Shown: positions 9,415-18,206 of the stretch, piece by piece
Layout of the letters: each line of letters starts with the position of its first letter
How positions within the stretch are numbered: the first letter of the stretch is position 1
Assembly (NCBI RefSeq): GCF_013426915.1
Contig: NZ_AP023181.1
Location: 124,001 to 188,000, forward strand
Reading direction: 5' to 3'
Source of the DNA: Paraburkholderia sp. PGU19
GTDB lineage: Bacteria > Pseudomonadota > Gammaproteobacteria > Burkholderiales > Burkholderiaceae
Length of the DNA stretch: 64,000 nt
The notes under the pieces: generated by a model
What the model saw: the letters and a program-made list of their open reading frames with translations, nothing else
Database searches by the model: none
What the model was told of the DNA's origin: nothing
Made by a program: the position numbers and the translations under genes

Positions 9415-10620
9415 ATGAGCGTACGCAAAGGATTCATCGGCTGCATCGGCGACACGCCGCTCATCAGGCTCGCGGCGCTCAGCGCCGAAACCGGCTGCGA
9501 GATACTCGGCAAGGCGGAGTTCATGAATCCGGGCGGCTCGGTGAAAGACCGCGCCGCGCTCTACATCGTCCAGGACGCCGAACGGCGCGGCGCGCTCAAG
9601 CCGGGCGGAACGGTGGTCGAAGGCACGGCGGGCAATACGGGGATCGGACTCGCGCATATCTGCGCGGCGCGCGGCTACCGCTGCGTGATCGTGATTCCCG
9701 ACACGCAGTCGCCCGCGAAAATGGAACTGCTGCGCGTGCTTGGCGCGGAAGTGCGGCCCGTGCCCGCCGCGCCGTACAAGGACCCGAACAACTACCAGAA
9801 GATCGCGGGCCGTCTCGCGCAGGAACTGGACAACGCGATCTGGGCCAATCAGTTCGACAACGTCGTCAACCGGCAGGCGCACTACGAGACCACCGGCCCC
9901 GAAATCTGGCGCGACACGGCGGGTACGGTCGACGCGTTCGTCTGCGCGACGGGCACGGGCGGCACCCTCGCGGGCGTCAGCCGCTTCCTGAAGGAAAAGA
10001 ATCCGAACGTGCGGATCGTGCTCGCCGATCCGCATGGCAGCGGCCTTTTCAGCTACGTCAAAACGGGCGAGATCAAGGTCGAAGGCAGCTCGATCACCGA
10101 GGGCATCGGCTCCAGCCGGGTGACGGCCAACCTCGAAGGCACGGCGATCGACGACGCGTTCAGCATCGACGATCAGACATGCGTGTCGATGGTGTATCGT
10201 CTGCTGCGCGAAGAGGGACTGTACGTTGGCGGATCGACGGGAATCAACGTGGCCGCGGCTGTCGCGCTCGCGAAGCAGATGGGACCGCGCCACACGATCG
10301 TCACGCCTTTGTGCGATCGCGGCGAACTGTATCGCGCGCGCCTGTTCAATCCGGAGTGGCTCAAGGACAAGGGCTGGTGGCGGCGTGAAAGACGCCATGC
10401 CGGCCACGGTCGATCAGACGCGTTACCGGATCAATTCTCGAAGCGGTTGCCTGCGTCGCGCAGACGCCGTATGCCGCTGTCGAGGTGTGCTCGCGCGCTT
10501 TCCTTGTCGCCCAGCCGCATCTGCTCATACGCGCGCTGCGCGATGTCGTGCGGCACGGACTTGAGCGGCCGGTTGCTCTGCATCGCCTTGAGTTGCACTT
10601 CGGCGGCGCGCTCCAGGTAG
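9415..10620 (+). CDS. Cysteine synthase A-like PLP enzyme with an abnormal C-terminus
   Basis: Residues 1-322 are a complete fold-type II PLP enzyme of the cysteine synthase family. The PLP lysine is in MNPGGSVKDRAA (Lys44), substrate binding is by TAGNTGIG, and the phosphate loop is GTGGTLAG. The family makes cysteine from O-acetylserine and sulfide. The ATG at 9415 has a good ribosome-binding site (cgagggg). After WLKDKG the frame runs about 75 further arginine-rich residues, antisense to the downstream aldolase gene, which is not natural for the family. Shifting one frame at the GGG run 10371-10373 gives the short ending LVAA and a stop at 10386-10388. The intact gene therefore probably ended at 10388, and one base is missing in DNA or assembly. 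Confidence 0.82.
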   Translation: MSVRKGFIGCIGDTPLIRLAALSAETGCEILGKAEFMNPGGSVKDRAALYIVQDAERRGALKPGGTVVEGTAGNTGIGLAHICAARGYRCVIVIPDTQSPAKMELLRVLGAEVRPVPAAPYKDPNNYQKIAGRLAQELDNAIWANQFDNVVNRQAHYETTGPEIWRDTAGTVDAFVCATGTGGTLAGVSRFLKEKNPNVRIVLADPHGSGLFSYVKTGEIKVEGSSITEGIGSSRVTANLEGTAIDDAFSIDDQTCVSMVYRLLREEGLYVGGSTGINVAAAVALAKQMGPRHTIVTPLCDRGELYRARLFNPEWLKDKGWWRRERRHAGHGRSDALPDQFSKRLPASRRRRMPLSRCARALSLSPSRICSYARCAMSCGTDLSGRLLCIALSCTSAARSR

Positions 10621-11216
10621 TACAGATCGTCCCAGGCTTCGGCGATGCTCGCGCCCGCCACCATCACGCCGTGGTTCTTCAGGAACAGGATGTCCGCGTC
10701 GCCCATTGCATCCGCGATGCGGTCGCCTTCGGATGTATCGAGCGCGAGGCCGTTGTAGTGCTCGTCGACGGCTGTGCGGCCGTAGAACTTCAGCGCGGTT
10801 TGCCCGAGCCACAACAGCGGCGGTCCTTCGATGAGGCACAGCGCGGTCGCGTTCGGCATATGCGTGTGAAACGCGGCCTTCACGCGCGGCATGGCCCGAT
10901 GCAACTGCGCATGAATGTAGAACGCGGTCGCTTCCGGGCTGCCTTCACCCTCGATCACGTTGCCGTCGAAATCGCAGATCAGCAGGCGCGATGCCGTGAT
11001 TTCCGAAAACGCGTAGCCATACGGATTGACGAAGAACAGATCGTCATGTCCCGGCACGACGGCGGAAAAGTGATTGCACACGCCTTCTTCGAGGCCATGC
11101 TGCGCGGCAAGCTGAAAGCACGCAGCCAGTTTGATGCGGGCCGCGTGCACCGCGTCGGAATCGAGCGCAGCGCGGCGCGAGACAGCGGAGGTGTTGACGT
11201 TGAGCGTATGAGCCAT
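10431..11216 (-). CDS. Class II aldolase/adducin-family protein
   Basis: A 261-residue class II aldolase-like protein. Zinc-binding histidines are visible in FHTHMPNAT (His117, His119) and in KNHGVMV (His182), and the upstream NHFSAVVPG segment fits the fold. The family cleaves or epimerises phosphorylated sugars such as fuculose or ribulose phosphates, and some members decarboxylate. It lies 19 bp downstream of the HAD gene in a two-gene operon, which suggests an aldolase plus phosphatase or dehalogenase acting on one substrate. The substrate cannot be told from sequence. Its 3' end is overlapped only by the abnormal tail of the cysteine-synthase-like gene. Confidence 0.88.
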   Translation of the reverse strand: MAHTLNVNTSAVSRRAALDSDAVHAARIKLAACFQLAAQHGLEEGVCNHFSAVVPGHDDLFFVNPYGYAFSEITASRLLICDFDGNVIEGEGSPEATAFYIHAQLHRAMPRVKAAFHTHMPNATALCLIEGPPLLWLGQTALKFYGRTAVDEHYNGLALDTSEGDRIADAMGDADILFLKNHGVMVAGASIAEAWDDLYYLERAAEVQLKAMQSNRPLKSVPHDIAQRAYEQMRLGDKESARAHLDSGIRRLRDAGNRFEN

Positions 11217-11235
11217 GACAGGTCCTTTGCGCGTT

Positions 11236-11940
11236 TCACCAGCCGAGCGACGCGAACAATGGTGGCACCTTGTCGAGCGTCGCGAGCGTGGCGTCGGGCG
11301 TGTAGTCGGGCAGGCGCTGGCGGCCGGTGCCGCGGTCGATCCACACGCAGCGAAAGCCGATATCGCGCGCCGCTGCGTGATCCAGATGCGGACTCGCGCA
11401 GATATGCACCACGTCGTCGTGCGATACGCCTAGCTGTTCGTGAGCATAGTCGAAAAGGCGCCGGTTGGGTTTGTACGCGCCGGCCTGCTGCGCGGTGATC
11501 ACGCGGTCGATATAACCGCCAAGCTGCACGACGTTGCCGGCGATCACGTCGTCGTCGGTATTCGACACGATGCACATCCGGTAGCCCGCTTCCTTCAGCG
11601 CGCGCAGCGTGCCCGTCACTTCGGGGAAGGGCGGCATCGCGGAGATGCGGCTGGTCAGCAGACGGATGTCGTTGTCGTCAGCGTGCAGGTCGAACTCTTC
11701 GAGCGCGATGCGCAGCGCGTGGCCCGCGACTTCGCGGAAGGAGCGGTGCGGTGGCGTCTGTTCCAGCGCGTGCTCGTGCCTGTCGTAGACCGCGATGAAC
11801 TCGCGCGGATCGATGGCGGCGCCATGCTTGCCGGCGAGGATCGCGGTGACGGCGCCCAGCAGCCCTTCGTCCCATTGAATCAGCGTGCCGTAGCAATCGA
11901 AGGTCAGCCACGACGGGCGCAGTGTGTTTTCAAGTGACAT
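11236..11940 (-). CDS. HAD hydrolase, haloacid dehalogenase type II-like
   Basis: A 234-residue HAD-superfamily enzyme. The nucleophile motif is LTFDCYGTLI (Asp15), motif II is IVSNTD, the motif III lysine is in AGAYKPNRRLF, and an acidic/Asn motif occurs at HICASPHLDHAAA. The layout is that of type II haloacid dehalogenases and related phosphatases. The start at 11940 is chosen because AAAGGAG lies 8-13 bases upstream; a longer frame to 11976 lacks such a site. It is the first gene of an operon with the class II aldolase and is divergent from a LysR gene at 12057, its likely regulator. Confidence 0.85.
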   Translation of the reverse strand: MSLENTLRPSWLTFDCYGTLIQWDEGLLGAVTAILAGKHGAAIDPREFIAVYDRHEHALEQTPPHRSFREVAGHALRIALEEFDLHADDNDIRLLTSRISAMPPFPEVTGTLRALKEAGYRMCIVSNTDDDVIAGNVVQLGGYIDRVITAQQAGAYKPNRRLFDYAHEQLGVSHDDVVHICASPHLDHAAARDIGFRCVWIDRGTGRQRLPDYTPDATLATLDKVPPLFASLGW

Positions 11941-12056
11941 GAGAGGCTCCTTTCCGGTGACGTCGGTATGGAACACAGACTATGCCTCGCGCCGCATATT
12001 GGGAAATTAAATTAAAATGGCATCCTCAGTGGAAACGTAAATATGAGGCCTTCGCT

Positions 12057-12905
12057 ATGCTCGATCTCGAACTTCTGAAGACGTTGGTGTGCGTCGTCGA
12101 CGAAGGCAGCTTCACACGGGCCGGCGATCGCGTACACCGCACGCAGTCGACGGTCAGCCAGCAGGTGCGGCGCCTCGAAGAACTGGTCGGCCGTACGCTG
12201 TTGATGCGTGACCGCACAGGCAACCAGGTGACGGCGACAGAGCACGGCGAACTGCTCACGCAATACGCCCGCCGCCTGATCGCGCTGTCGCAGGAGGCAC
12301 AGGACGCGCTCGCGAGCGACGTCTGGCGCACGCCGATCCGCATCGGCGTGCCCGAAGACTTCGACGCGAAGCGCATGGCGTCGATCCTGTCGGGTTTCGT
12401 CAAGGCGCGGCCCGAAGCGCGGCTCGAAACGGTCGCGGGCATGAGTGCCGATCTGCATCGCAAGCTGTCGGGCGGCGAGATCGAGATTGCGCTCGTCAAA
12501 CGCGAGCCGGGCGGCGGGCCGAGTCTCGCGTCGTGGCCCGAATCGCTCGTGTGGGTGCGCGGGCGCATGATCGAAGTGCCGCCCGAAGATGGCGAGCCGA
12601 TTCCGCTGGCGCTGTTTCCGCAAGGCTGTGTGTACCGCAAGCGCGCGATCCGCAGTCTCGATCATACGCAGCGAAGCTGGCGCGTCGCGTTCGGCAGCCA
12701 TAGCCTGACGGGCATTCAGGCAGCCGTCGCTTCCGGCCTTGGCATCACGGTGCTGCCGACCACGGCCGTGCTGCCCGAGCATAGCGTGTGCTTCGACTTG
12801 CCCAGGCTGCCGCCCACCGAACTCGCGCTCATCGGCGCGGGTGGCTCGATGAACGCGATGCAATCGGCGCTGGTGGATTTTCTGCGCGAAGCGGTATCGG
12901 TCTAG
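12057..12905 (+). CDS. LysR-family transcriptional regulator
   Basis: A 282-residue LysR protein starting MLDLELLKTLVCVVDEGSFTRAGDRV. The HTH covers residues 1-60 (TQSTVSQQVRRLEE) and the effector domain the rest. The longer open frame to 11982 runs through AT-rich promoter DNA (aattaaattaaaatgg) and has no family similarity. It is divergent from the HAD-aldolase operon across 116 bp, the usual layout for a LysR protein and its target, so it probably controls those two genes and itself. It converges with the LLM monooxygenase gene, only 4 bp separating the ends. Confidence 0.9.
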   Translation: MLDLELLKTLVCVVDEGSFTRAGDRVHRTQSTVSQQVRRLEELVGRTLLMRDRTGNQVTATEHGELLTQYARRLIALSQEAQDALASDVWRTPIRIGVPEDFDAKRMASILSGFVKARPEARLETVAGMSADLHRKLSGGEIEIALVKREPGGGPSLASWPESLVWVRGRMIEVPPEDGEPIPLALFPQGCVYRKRAIRSLDHTQRSWRVAFGSHSLTGIQAAVASGLGITVLPTTAVLPEHSVCFDLPRLPPTELALIGAGGSMNAMQSALVDFLREAVSV

Positions 12906-12909
12906 CTCG

Positions 12910-14250
12910 CTAGCTCGCCCCGCGCCGCGCGAAGAAACGATTCTCCGGGCGCGGCAGGCCGAGATGGTCGCGCAGCGTCGTGCCTTCGTACGCGCGGCGG
13001 AAAATGCCGCGCCGTTGCAGTTCGGGCACGACTTTATCGGCGAAATCGTCGAGACCGCCGGGCAGATACGGGAACATCACGTTGAATCCATCCGAGCCGC
13101 GCTCGACTAGCCATTGCTCCATCTGGTCGGCGATGGTCGCGGGCGTACCGACCATTTCCAGCCCCGAGTAACCGCCGATCCGCTGCGCAAGCTGGCGGAT
13201 GGTCAACTGGTCCCGACGCGCCCAATCGACGACACGTTGCCGCGAACTCTTGCTGGCATTGCTCTCGGGAATCTCGGGGAGCAACGAATCCGGGTCGAGT
13301 TGCGACACGTCATGGCCGAGCGCGATCGACAGCGACGCGATACCGCTGTCGTAATGCACGAAGGTATCGAGCAACGCGCGCTTTTCGCGTGCTTCATCGG
13401 CGGTATCGCCGACCACCACAAAAGCGCCCGGCAGTATCTTCAGATGCTCCGGGTCGCGGCCGGCGCGCTCGACACGGCTTTTCACATCGGCGTAGAAGCG
13501 CTGGCCTTCGGCGAGCGAGGGCGGCGCGGTGAACACGGCGTCGGCCGTTTCGGCGGCGATCTGGCGTCCTGCTTCCGACGATCCCGCCTGCACGACGACG
13601 GGCCAGCCCTGGACCGGCCGCGCGATGTTCAGCGGCCCGCGCACCGACAGATGCTCGCCCTTGTGGCCGAGCATATGCATCCGCTCAGTGTCCACAAACA
13701 CGCCGCTTTCGACGTCGCGGACAAACGCGTCGTCGGCCCAGCTATCCCACAGGCCCGTGACGACGTCGTAAAACTCGCGCGCGCGGTGATAGCGCTCGCC
13801 ATGCTCGACATGGGCTTCGAGGCCGAAGTTCAGCGCCGCATCGGGATTGGATGTGGTCACGAGATTCCACCCGGCGCGGCCGCCGCTCAGATGATCGAGC
13901 GAAGCGAAGCGGCGCGCGACGTGGTACGGCTCGTCGAAAGTCGTCGACGAGGTGGCGATCAGCCCGATGCGCTCCGTCACCGACGACAGCGCGGCGAGCA
14001 GCGTCAACGGCTCGAACGATGTGACGGTGTGGCTGCGCCGAAGCGCGGCGGGCGGCATGTTGAGCACCGCGAGATGATCGGCCATGAAGAACGCGTCGAA
14101 GCACGCGCGTTCGAGCGTCTGCACGAAGCGCTTCAGATGCGCGATGTTGAAGTTTGCGTCGGGAAAAGCGCCGGGATAGCGCCACGCGCCCGTATGCAGG
14201 CTGACGGGACGCATGAAAGCGCCGAGATGCAACTGACGGGATCGGGTCAT
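12910..14250 (-). CDS. FMN-dependent LLM-class monooxygenase (NtaA/SnaA/DszA family)
   Basis: A 446-residue flavin-dependent monooxygenase of the bacterial luciferase-like superfamily, NtaA/SnaA/DszA branch. It starts LHLGAFMRPVSLHTGAWRYP and contains the family segments DHLSGGRAGWNLVTTSNPDAALNFG (split here across residues about 135-160) and VQAGSSEAGRQIAAETADAVF. Such enzymes use FMNH2 from a separate reductase to oxidise nitrilotriacetate, sulfonates, sulfones or similar compounds. The ATG at 14250 fits the conserved N-terminus; the frame stays open for another kilobase but only as antisense to the tauA-like gene. It is divergent from that transporter, which suggests a sulfur compound as substrate. 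Confidence 0.88.
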   Translation of the reverse strand: MTRSRQLHLGAFMRPVSLHTGAWRYPGAFPDANFNIAHLKRFVQTLERACFDAFFMADHLAVLNMPPAALRRSHTVTSFEPLTLLAALSSVTERIGLIATSSTTFDEPYHVARRFASLDHLSGGRAGWNLVTTSNPDAALNFGLEAHVEHGERYHRAREFYDVVTGLWDSWADDAFVRDVESGVFVDTERMHMLGHKGEHLSVRGPLNIARPVQGWPVVVQAGSSEAGRQIAAETADAVFTAPPSLAEGQRFYADVKSRVERAGRDPEHLKILPGAFVVVGDTADEAREKRALLDTFVHYDSGIASLSIALGHDVSQLDPDSLLPEIPESNASKSSRQRVVDWARRDQLTIRQLAQRIGGYSGLEMVGTPATIADQMEQWLVERGSDGFNVMFPYLPGGLDDFADKVVPELQRRGIFRRAYEGTTLRDHLGLPRPENRFFARRGAS

Positions 14251-14505
14251 GATGGAAGCCCTTGCCGAAAAGGTAAGCGGATTGCGACGCTTGCGCGAAA
14301 TACGATACGACAAGCGCGCAAATCCGGCTGGCCGACTGCACAAACCGGTCTTTGCAGCGATATCAGCGGCACTTGCTGTTTCCGCATGAAAAGCAAAGCT
14401 GCAACGGCGTGATTTGCTACGCACGAAACATTCGAACGACGGCGGCAAGAAGTGCCTATAGTCGGAAGCCTCATGCAGTTTCCATAACCAGCACGCAACC
14501 TTCCG

Positions 14506-15537
14506 ATGAACCACACTCTCTCCATCCTCGGCCGCGCGTTGCGCGCCGCCGCGTTCGTCGTGGCGTCGGCCGCGATTGTCTCGCCCGCCCACGCCGACAC
14601 CCGCGAAGTCGTGATCGGCTATCAGGACATGGTCGTGCCGTGGCGCTACGCGCAGGTCACGGGCGCCGTCGAAAAAGCCACCGGCTACAAGGTCACGTAC
14701 AGCAAGCTCGGCAGCGGCGCGGACGTGATCCGCGCGCTCGCGTCCGGCTCGATCCAGCTCGGCGAAGCGGGCTCCAGCCCGATCGCGGCGGGGCTGTCGC
14801 AAGGCGTGGACCTGTCGCTGTTCTGGATTCTCGACAACATCAACGACGCCGAAGCGCTCGTCGCGCGCGACGGCTCGGGCGTGACGAAGCTCACTGACCT
14901 GAAGGGCAAGACCATCGGCCTGCCGTTCGTGTCGACGTCGCACTTCCATGCGCTCGTCGCGTTGCAGCAGGCGGGCGTCGATCCGTCGACGGTTAAGATC
15001 CTCAACCTGCGTCCGCCCGAGGTCGCGGCTGCATGGCAGCGCGGCAACATCGACGCGACGTACATCTGGGACCCGGTGCTCGCGAAGGTCAAGCAGAACG
15101 GCAAGGTGCTGATCACGTCGGGTGAAGTCGCGAAGCAATCGGGCAAGGCGACGTTCGACGGCTTCGTCGCCGCGCGGCAGTTCGAGCGCGACAACGCCGC
15201 GTTCATGACGGGTCTTGTCAAGGTGCTCGCAGAAACGGATGCGCAGTATCGCGATCACAAGGCGGCGTGGACGCCCGCTTCGAAGGAAGTGCAGGCCGTC
15301 GCGCAAGAGTTGGGCGCAACGCCCGCCGACGTGCCCGCAAGCCTCGCGCTGTACGCGTTCCCGACGCCGGCGGAACAGGCGTCAGCGGCGTGGCTCGGCG
15401 GCGGCAAGCAGTCGGGCGCGGCGGCATCGCTGGCGGCGACGGCGGCGTTCCTGAAGACGCAGGGCACGATCCAGAACGTGCTGCCCGACTACTCGGGCGC
15501 CGTGAACCCACGCTTCGCGCAACAGGCAGCGCGATGA
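14506..15537 (+). CDS. tauA: Taurine/sulfonate ABC transporter substrate-binding protein
   Basis: A 343-residue periplasmic binding protein. The signal peptide covers residues 1-30 and ends SPAHA. The mature part follows the TauA pattern closely: [70 protein letters not shown]. TauA proteins deliver taurine or other aliphatic sulfonates to an inner-membrane ABC importer. The stop overlaps the ATPase start (ATGA). It is divergent from the LLM monooxygenase over 255 bp that must hold both promoters. No TauD dioxygenase is nearby, so the ligand may be a sulfonate other than taurine. Confidence 0.9.
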   Translation: MNHTLSILGRALRAAAFVVASAAIVSPAHADTREVVIGYQDMVVPWRYAQVTGAVEKATGYKVTYSKLGSGADVIRALASGSIQLGEAGSSPIAAGLSQGVDLSLFWILDNINDAEALVARDGSGVTKLTDLKGKTIGLPFVSTSHFHALVALQQAGVDPSTVKILNLRPPEVAAAWQRGNIDATYIWDPVLAKVKQNGKVLITSGEVAKQSGKATFDGFVAARQFERDNAAFMTGLVKVLAETDAQYRDHKAAWTPASKEVQAVAQELGATPADVPASLALYAFPTPAEQASAAWLGGGKQSGAAASLAATAAFLKTQGTIQNVLPDYSGAVNPRFAQQAAR

Positions 15538-16313
15538 GCGCGCTGGAAATCCGCGGCGTCGGTGTGACCTATGACGGTGCGGACGCGCCCGCGCTCGCGG
15601 GCGTCGATCTGCGCATCGACAGCGGCGAATTCGTCGTTGCATTGGGCGCGTCGGGTTGCGGCAAAACCACGCTGCTCAATTGCATTGCGGGTTTCGTCGA
15701 TCCCACGGAAGGCGAGGTGCGCCTGAATGATGCGCCCATCGAAGGACCAGGCGCGGAGCGCGGCGTCGTATTTCAGAAGCATGCGCTGATGCCGTGGCTG
15801 AACGTGCTCGACAACGTCGCGCTCGGACTTCGCTTTCGCGGCGTCGCGCGCGACGAGCGGCACGAGATCGCGCGGCGCACGCTCGCGCTCGTCGGGCTGG
15901 AGCGGCATGCGAACGCGAAGGTGTACGCGCTGTCGGGCGGCATGCAGCAGCGCGTGGGCATCGCCCGCGCATTGGCGAGCGACCCGCAAGTGTTGTTGAT
16001 GGACGAGCCGATGGGCGCGCTCGATGCGCTCACGCGCGAAACGGTTCAGGAACTCGTGCTCGACGTGTGGTCGCGCACGCGCAAGACGGTTTTCTTCATC
16101 ACGCACAGCGTCGAAGAGGCATTGTTCCTCGCGACGCGTCTCGTGCTGATGACGCCTGGCCCGGGGCGCGTCGCGGAAGTGCATGAACTGCCGTTTGCGC
16201 GCGAATACCTGGCGTCACGCGATGCGCGCGCGGTGAAGTCGTCGGCGGCCTTTATCGCGTGGCGCGAGCGTTTGACGCGCCGCTTGCATGAGACGGTGCG
16301 GGAGGCCGCCTGA
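15534..16313 (+). CDS. tauB: Taurine/sulfonate ABC transporter ATP-binding protein
   Basis: A 259-residue ABC ATPase of the nitrate/sulfonate/taurine family. Walker A is GASGCGKTT (residues 38-46), the signature is [15 protein letters not shown], Walker B is [12 protein letters not shown], and the H-loop is [13 protein letters not shown]. It couples ATP hydrolysis to sulfonate import together with the flanking permease and binding protein. The start overlaps the tauA stop by four bases and the stop shares one base with the permease ATG, so the three genes are one tightly coupled operon. Confidence 0.93.
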   Translation: MSALEIRGVGVTYDGADAPALAGVDLRIDSGEFVVALGASGCGKTTLLNCIAGFVDPTEGEVRLNDAPIEGPGAERGVVFQKHALMPWLNVLDNVALGLRFRGVARDERHEIARRTLALVGLERHANAKVYALSGGMQQRVGIARALASDPQVLLMDEPMGALDALTRETVQELVLDVWSRTRKTVFFITHSVEEALFLATRLVLMTPGPGRVAEVHELPFAREYLASRDARAVKSSAAFIAWRERLTRRLHETVREAA

Positions 16314-17197
16314 TGAATTCGATCGATTCTTCGCGACACGGCCCAACGGGCCGCCTGCGAGCGGCGCAGCGCGGCGATCGCGACGCGACGCCTACACGTA
16401 AGCGCAAGACTAATCGCGGCATACCCGGCGAAGGCCCGACCGCCACGCTCAGCACGCTGTGCGTCGCGGCCTTGTTGCTGCTGTGGTGGGCCTCGTCGCA
16501 CTTCGGCTGGGTGCCGCCGCTGTTTCTGCCGTCGCCGGACGCCGTCTGGCGCGCATTCACCGATGCATGGAACGGCCGCATTCAGGGCGGGCTGCCGTTA
16601 TCGGAACACCTGATGTGGAGCGCGATCCGCGTGTTCGGCGCGTTTGGGCTCGCGTGCGTGACGGCCGTGCCGATCGGCGTGTTGATGGGCGTGAGCCGCG
16701 TCGCGCGCGGTCTGCTCGATCCGCCTATCGAGTTTTACCGGCCGCTGCCGCCGCTCGCGTATCTGCCGCTCGTGGTGATCTGGTTCGGCATCGATGAAAC
16801 GGCGAAGCTGATCGTCATCTGGCTCGCGTGCTTTGCGCCCATTGCGATGGCAGCGCGTGCGGGCGTGCGCAGCGCGACCGTCGAGCAGATCAACGCCGCG
16901 TGGTCGCTCGGCGCGAACTTCAGGCAGGTCGTGCTGCACGTCGTGTTGCCCGCTGCGTTGCCGGAGATTCTCACAGGGCTGCGCATTGCGATCGGCTTCG
17001 GCTGGACGACGCTCGTCGCTGCCGAGATGGTCGCGGCAACGGCGGGGTTGGGACAGATGGTGCTCAATGCGTCGAGCTTTCTGCGCACCGATGTCGTGGT
17101 GATGGGCATCGTGCTGATCGGCGCGATTGCGTGGCTGTTCGATCTGGGTATGCGCGCGCTGGAACGCAAGCTCGTGCCGTGGAAGGGCAAGCAGTAG
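16313..17197 (+). CDS. tauC: Taurine/sulfonate ABC transporter permease
   Basis: A 294-residue inner-membrane permease with about six helices. The BPD-type EAA loop is EQINAAWSLGANFRQVVLHVVLPAALPEILTGLRIAIG, read in pieces around residues 185-225. The family segments FYRPLPPLAYLPLVVIWFGI and LNASSFLRTDVV are present. The first 40 residues are polar and basic (a long cytoplasmic N-terminus), somewhat longer than usual. A later start is possible, but the ATG at 16313 overlaps the ATPase stop. It is the last gene of the operon and converges with the ureohydrolase gene 15 bp away. Confidence 0.9.
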   Translation: MNSIDSSRHGPTGRLRAAQRGDRDATPTRKRKTNRGIPGEGPTATLSTLCVAALLLLWWASSHFGWVPPLFLPSPDAVWRAFTDAWNGRIQGGLPLSEHLMWSAIRVFGAFGLACVTAVPIGVLMGVSRVARGLLDPPIEFYRPLPPLAYLPLVVIWFGIDETAKLIVIWLACFAPIAMAARAGVRSATVEQINAAWSLGANFRQVVLHVVLPAALPEILTGLRIAIGFGWTTLVAAEMVAATAGLGQMVLNASSFLRTDVVVMGIVLIGAIAWLFDLGMRALERKLVPWKGKQ

Positions 17198-17212
17198 CGC
17201 GCGGGCAGCGTG

Positions 17213-18163
17213 TTACCGGTTTCCGTCGCTCACGCGCTTTGCGAGCAGGCACAGTATTTCGTACATCAGCGTCGCGGCGACGAGCGCGGTGTTGCCGCTC
17301 GGATCGTAAGGCGGCGAGACTTCGACCACGTCGCCGCCCACCCAGTTGAGCCCGTCGAGACCGCGCAGCAGCGCCTGCGTCTCGCGGGTCGTGAGGCCGC
17401 CCACTTCCGGCGTGCCCGTGCCCGGCGTGAAGACAGGGTCGAGCCCGTCGACATCGAGCGAAAGGTAAACGGGCGCATCGCCGACAATGCGCCGCGCTTC
17501 GGCTGCGACAGCGGCCGGCCCGAGCGCGTCGAACTCTTCGATGAACACGACGCGCATACCGTGATCGAGCGAATAGCGCCAGCCTTCGTCCGAATTCTGC
17601 GCACCGCGAATGCCGATCTGAATGGTTCGCTTCGGGTCGAGCAGACCGGCTTCGACCGCGCGGCGAAACGGCGCGCCATGCGTGAACTTCGAGCCTTTGA
17701 ACGTATCCCAGGTGTCCGTGTGCGCGTCGATATGCACCAGCGCGATCGGCTCGCGCGGCGCCAGCGCCTGGAAGATCGGGTAGGTGATCGAGTGATCGCC
17801 GCCCGCTGTCAGCGCGAGCTTGCCGGCGCGGAACACGGGTTCGAAGAAACGACGGATGTCCTCGTGCGCGCGTTCGAGATGATAGAGGTCGGTGAAGGGC
17901 ACGTCGCCGATATCGGCGACGCGGCAGGCGTCGAACGGATTGAAGCGCGTCACGTGATGGATGCCGCGCATCATCGTGGACATGTTGCGGATTTCGCGCG
18001 GACCGAAGCGCGCACCCGGGCGCGCCGTGACGCCGCCGTCGAAGGGTACACCCGCAAGGGCGATATCGAAGGTGCTCGGGTCTGTGCTGAACGGCACACG
18101 CATGAAAGTCGGGATGCCCGCGAAGCGCGGCTGCTGCATCTGGGTCAGATCGGTTCCCGTCAC
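17213..18163 (-). CDS. Ureohydrolase of the agmatinase/guanidino-acid hydrolase family
   Basis: A 316-residue manganese ureohydrolase. The binuclear metal motifs are GGDHS (residues 121-125, Asp123 and His124), DAHTD (146-150) and SLDVDGLDP (Asp237, Asp239). The family splits a guanidino group into urea and an amine; members act on agmatine, guanidinobutyrate, guanidinopropionate or guanidine. The start is taken as GTG at 18163 because AGGAG lies six bases upstream; a GTG at 18181 would contain that site. It is the last gene of an eight-gene operon with an amino-acid-type ABC transporter and a DUF1989 protein. That context favours an imported guanidino acid over agmatine from arginine decarboxylation. 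Confidence 0.9.
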   Translation of the reverse strand: MTGTDLTQMQQPRFAGIPTFMRVPFSTDPSTFDIALAGVPFDGGVTARPGARFGPREIRNMSTMMRGIHHVTRFNPFDACRVADIGDVPFTDLYHLERAHEDIRRFFEPVFRAGKLALTAGGDHSITYPIFQALAPREPIALVHIDAHTDTWDTFKGSKFTHGAPFRRAVEAGLLDPKRTIQIGIRGAQNSDEGWRYSLDHGMRVVFIEEFDALGPAAVAAEARRIVGDAPVYLSLDVDGLDPVFTPGTGTPEVGGLTTRETQALLRGLDGLNWVGGDVVEVSPPYDPSGNTALVAATLMYEILCLLAKRVSDGNR

Positions 18164-18206
18164 ATTGAACTCCTGTTTCACTTTCGTTCAGCGCCAACTG
18201 CACGCT

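Noticed and set aside
14457..14462. TATAGT as the -10 box of the tauA-like gene
   Set aside because: Position is plausible, but no convincing -35 lies 16-18 bases upstream, so I did not list a promoter.
14251..15306. Upstream extension of the LLM monooxygenase frame
   Set aside because: The extension is antisense to the tauA-like gene and the divergent promoter. Conserved protein begins at 14250.
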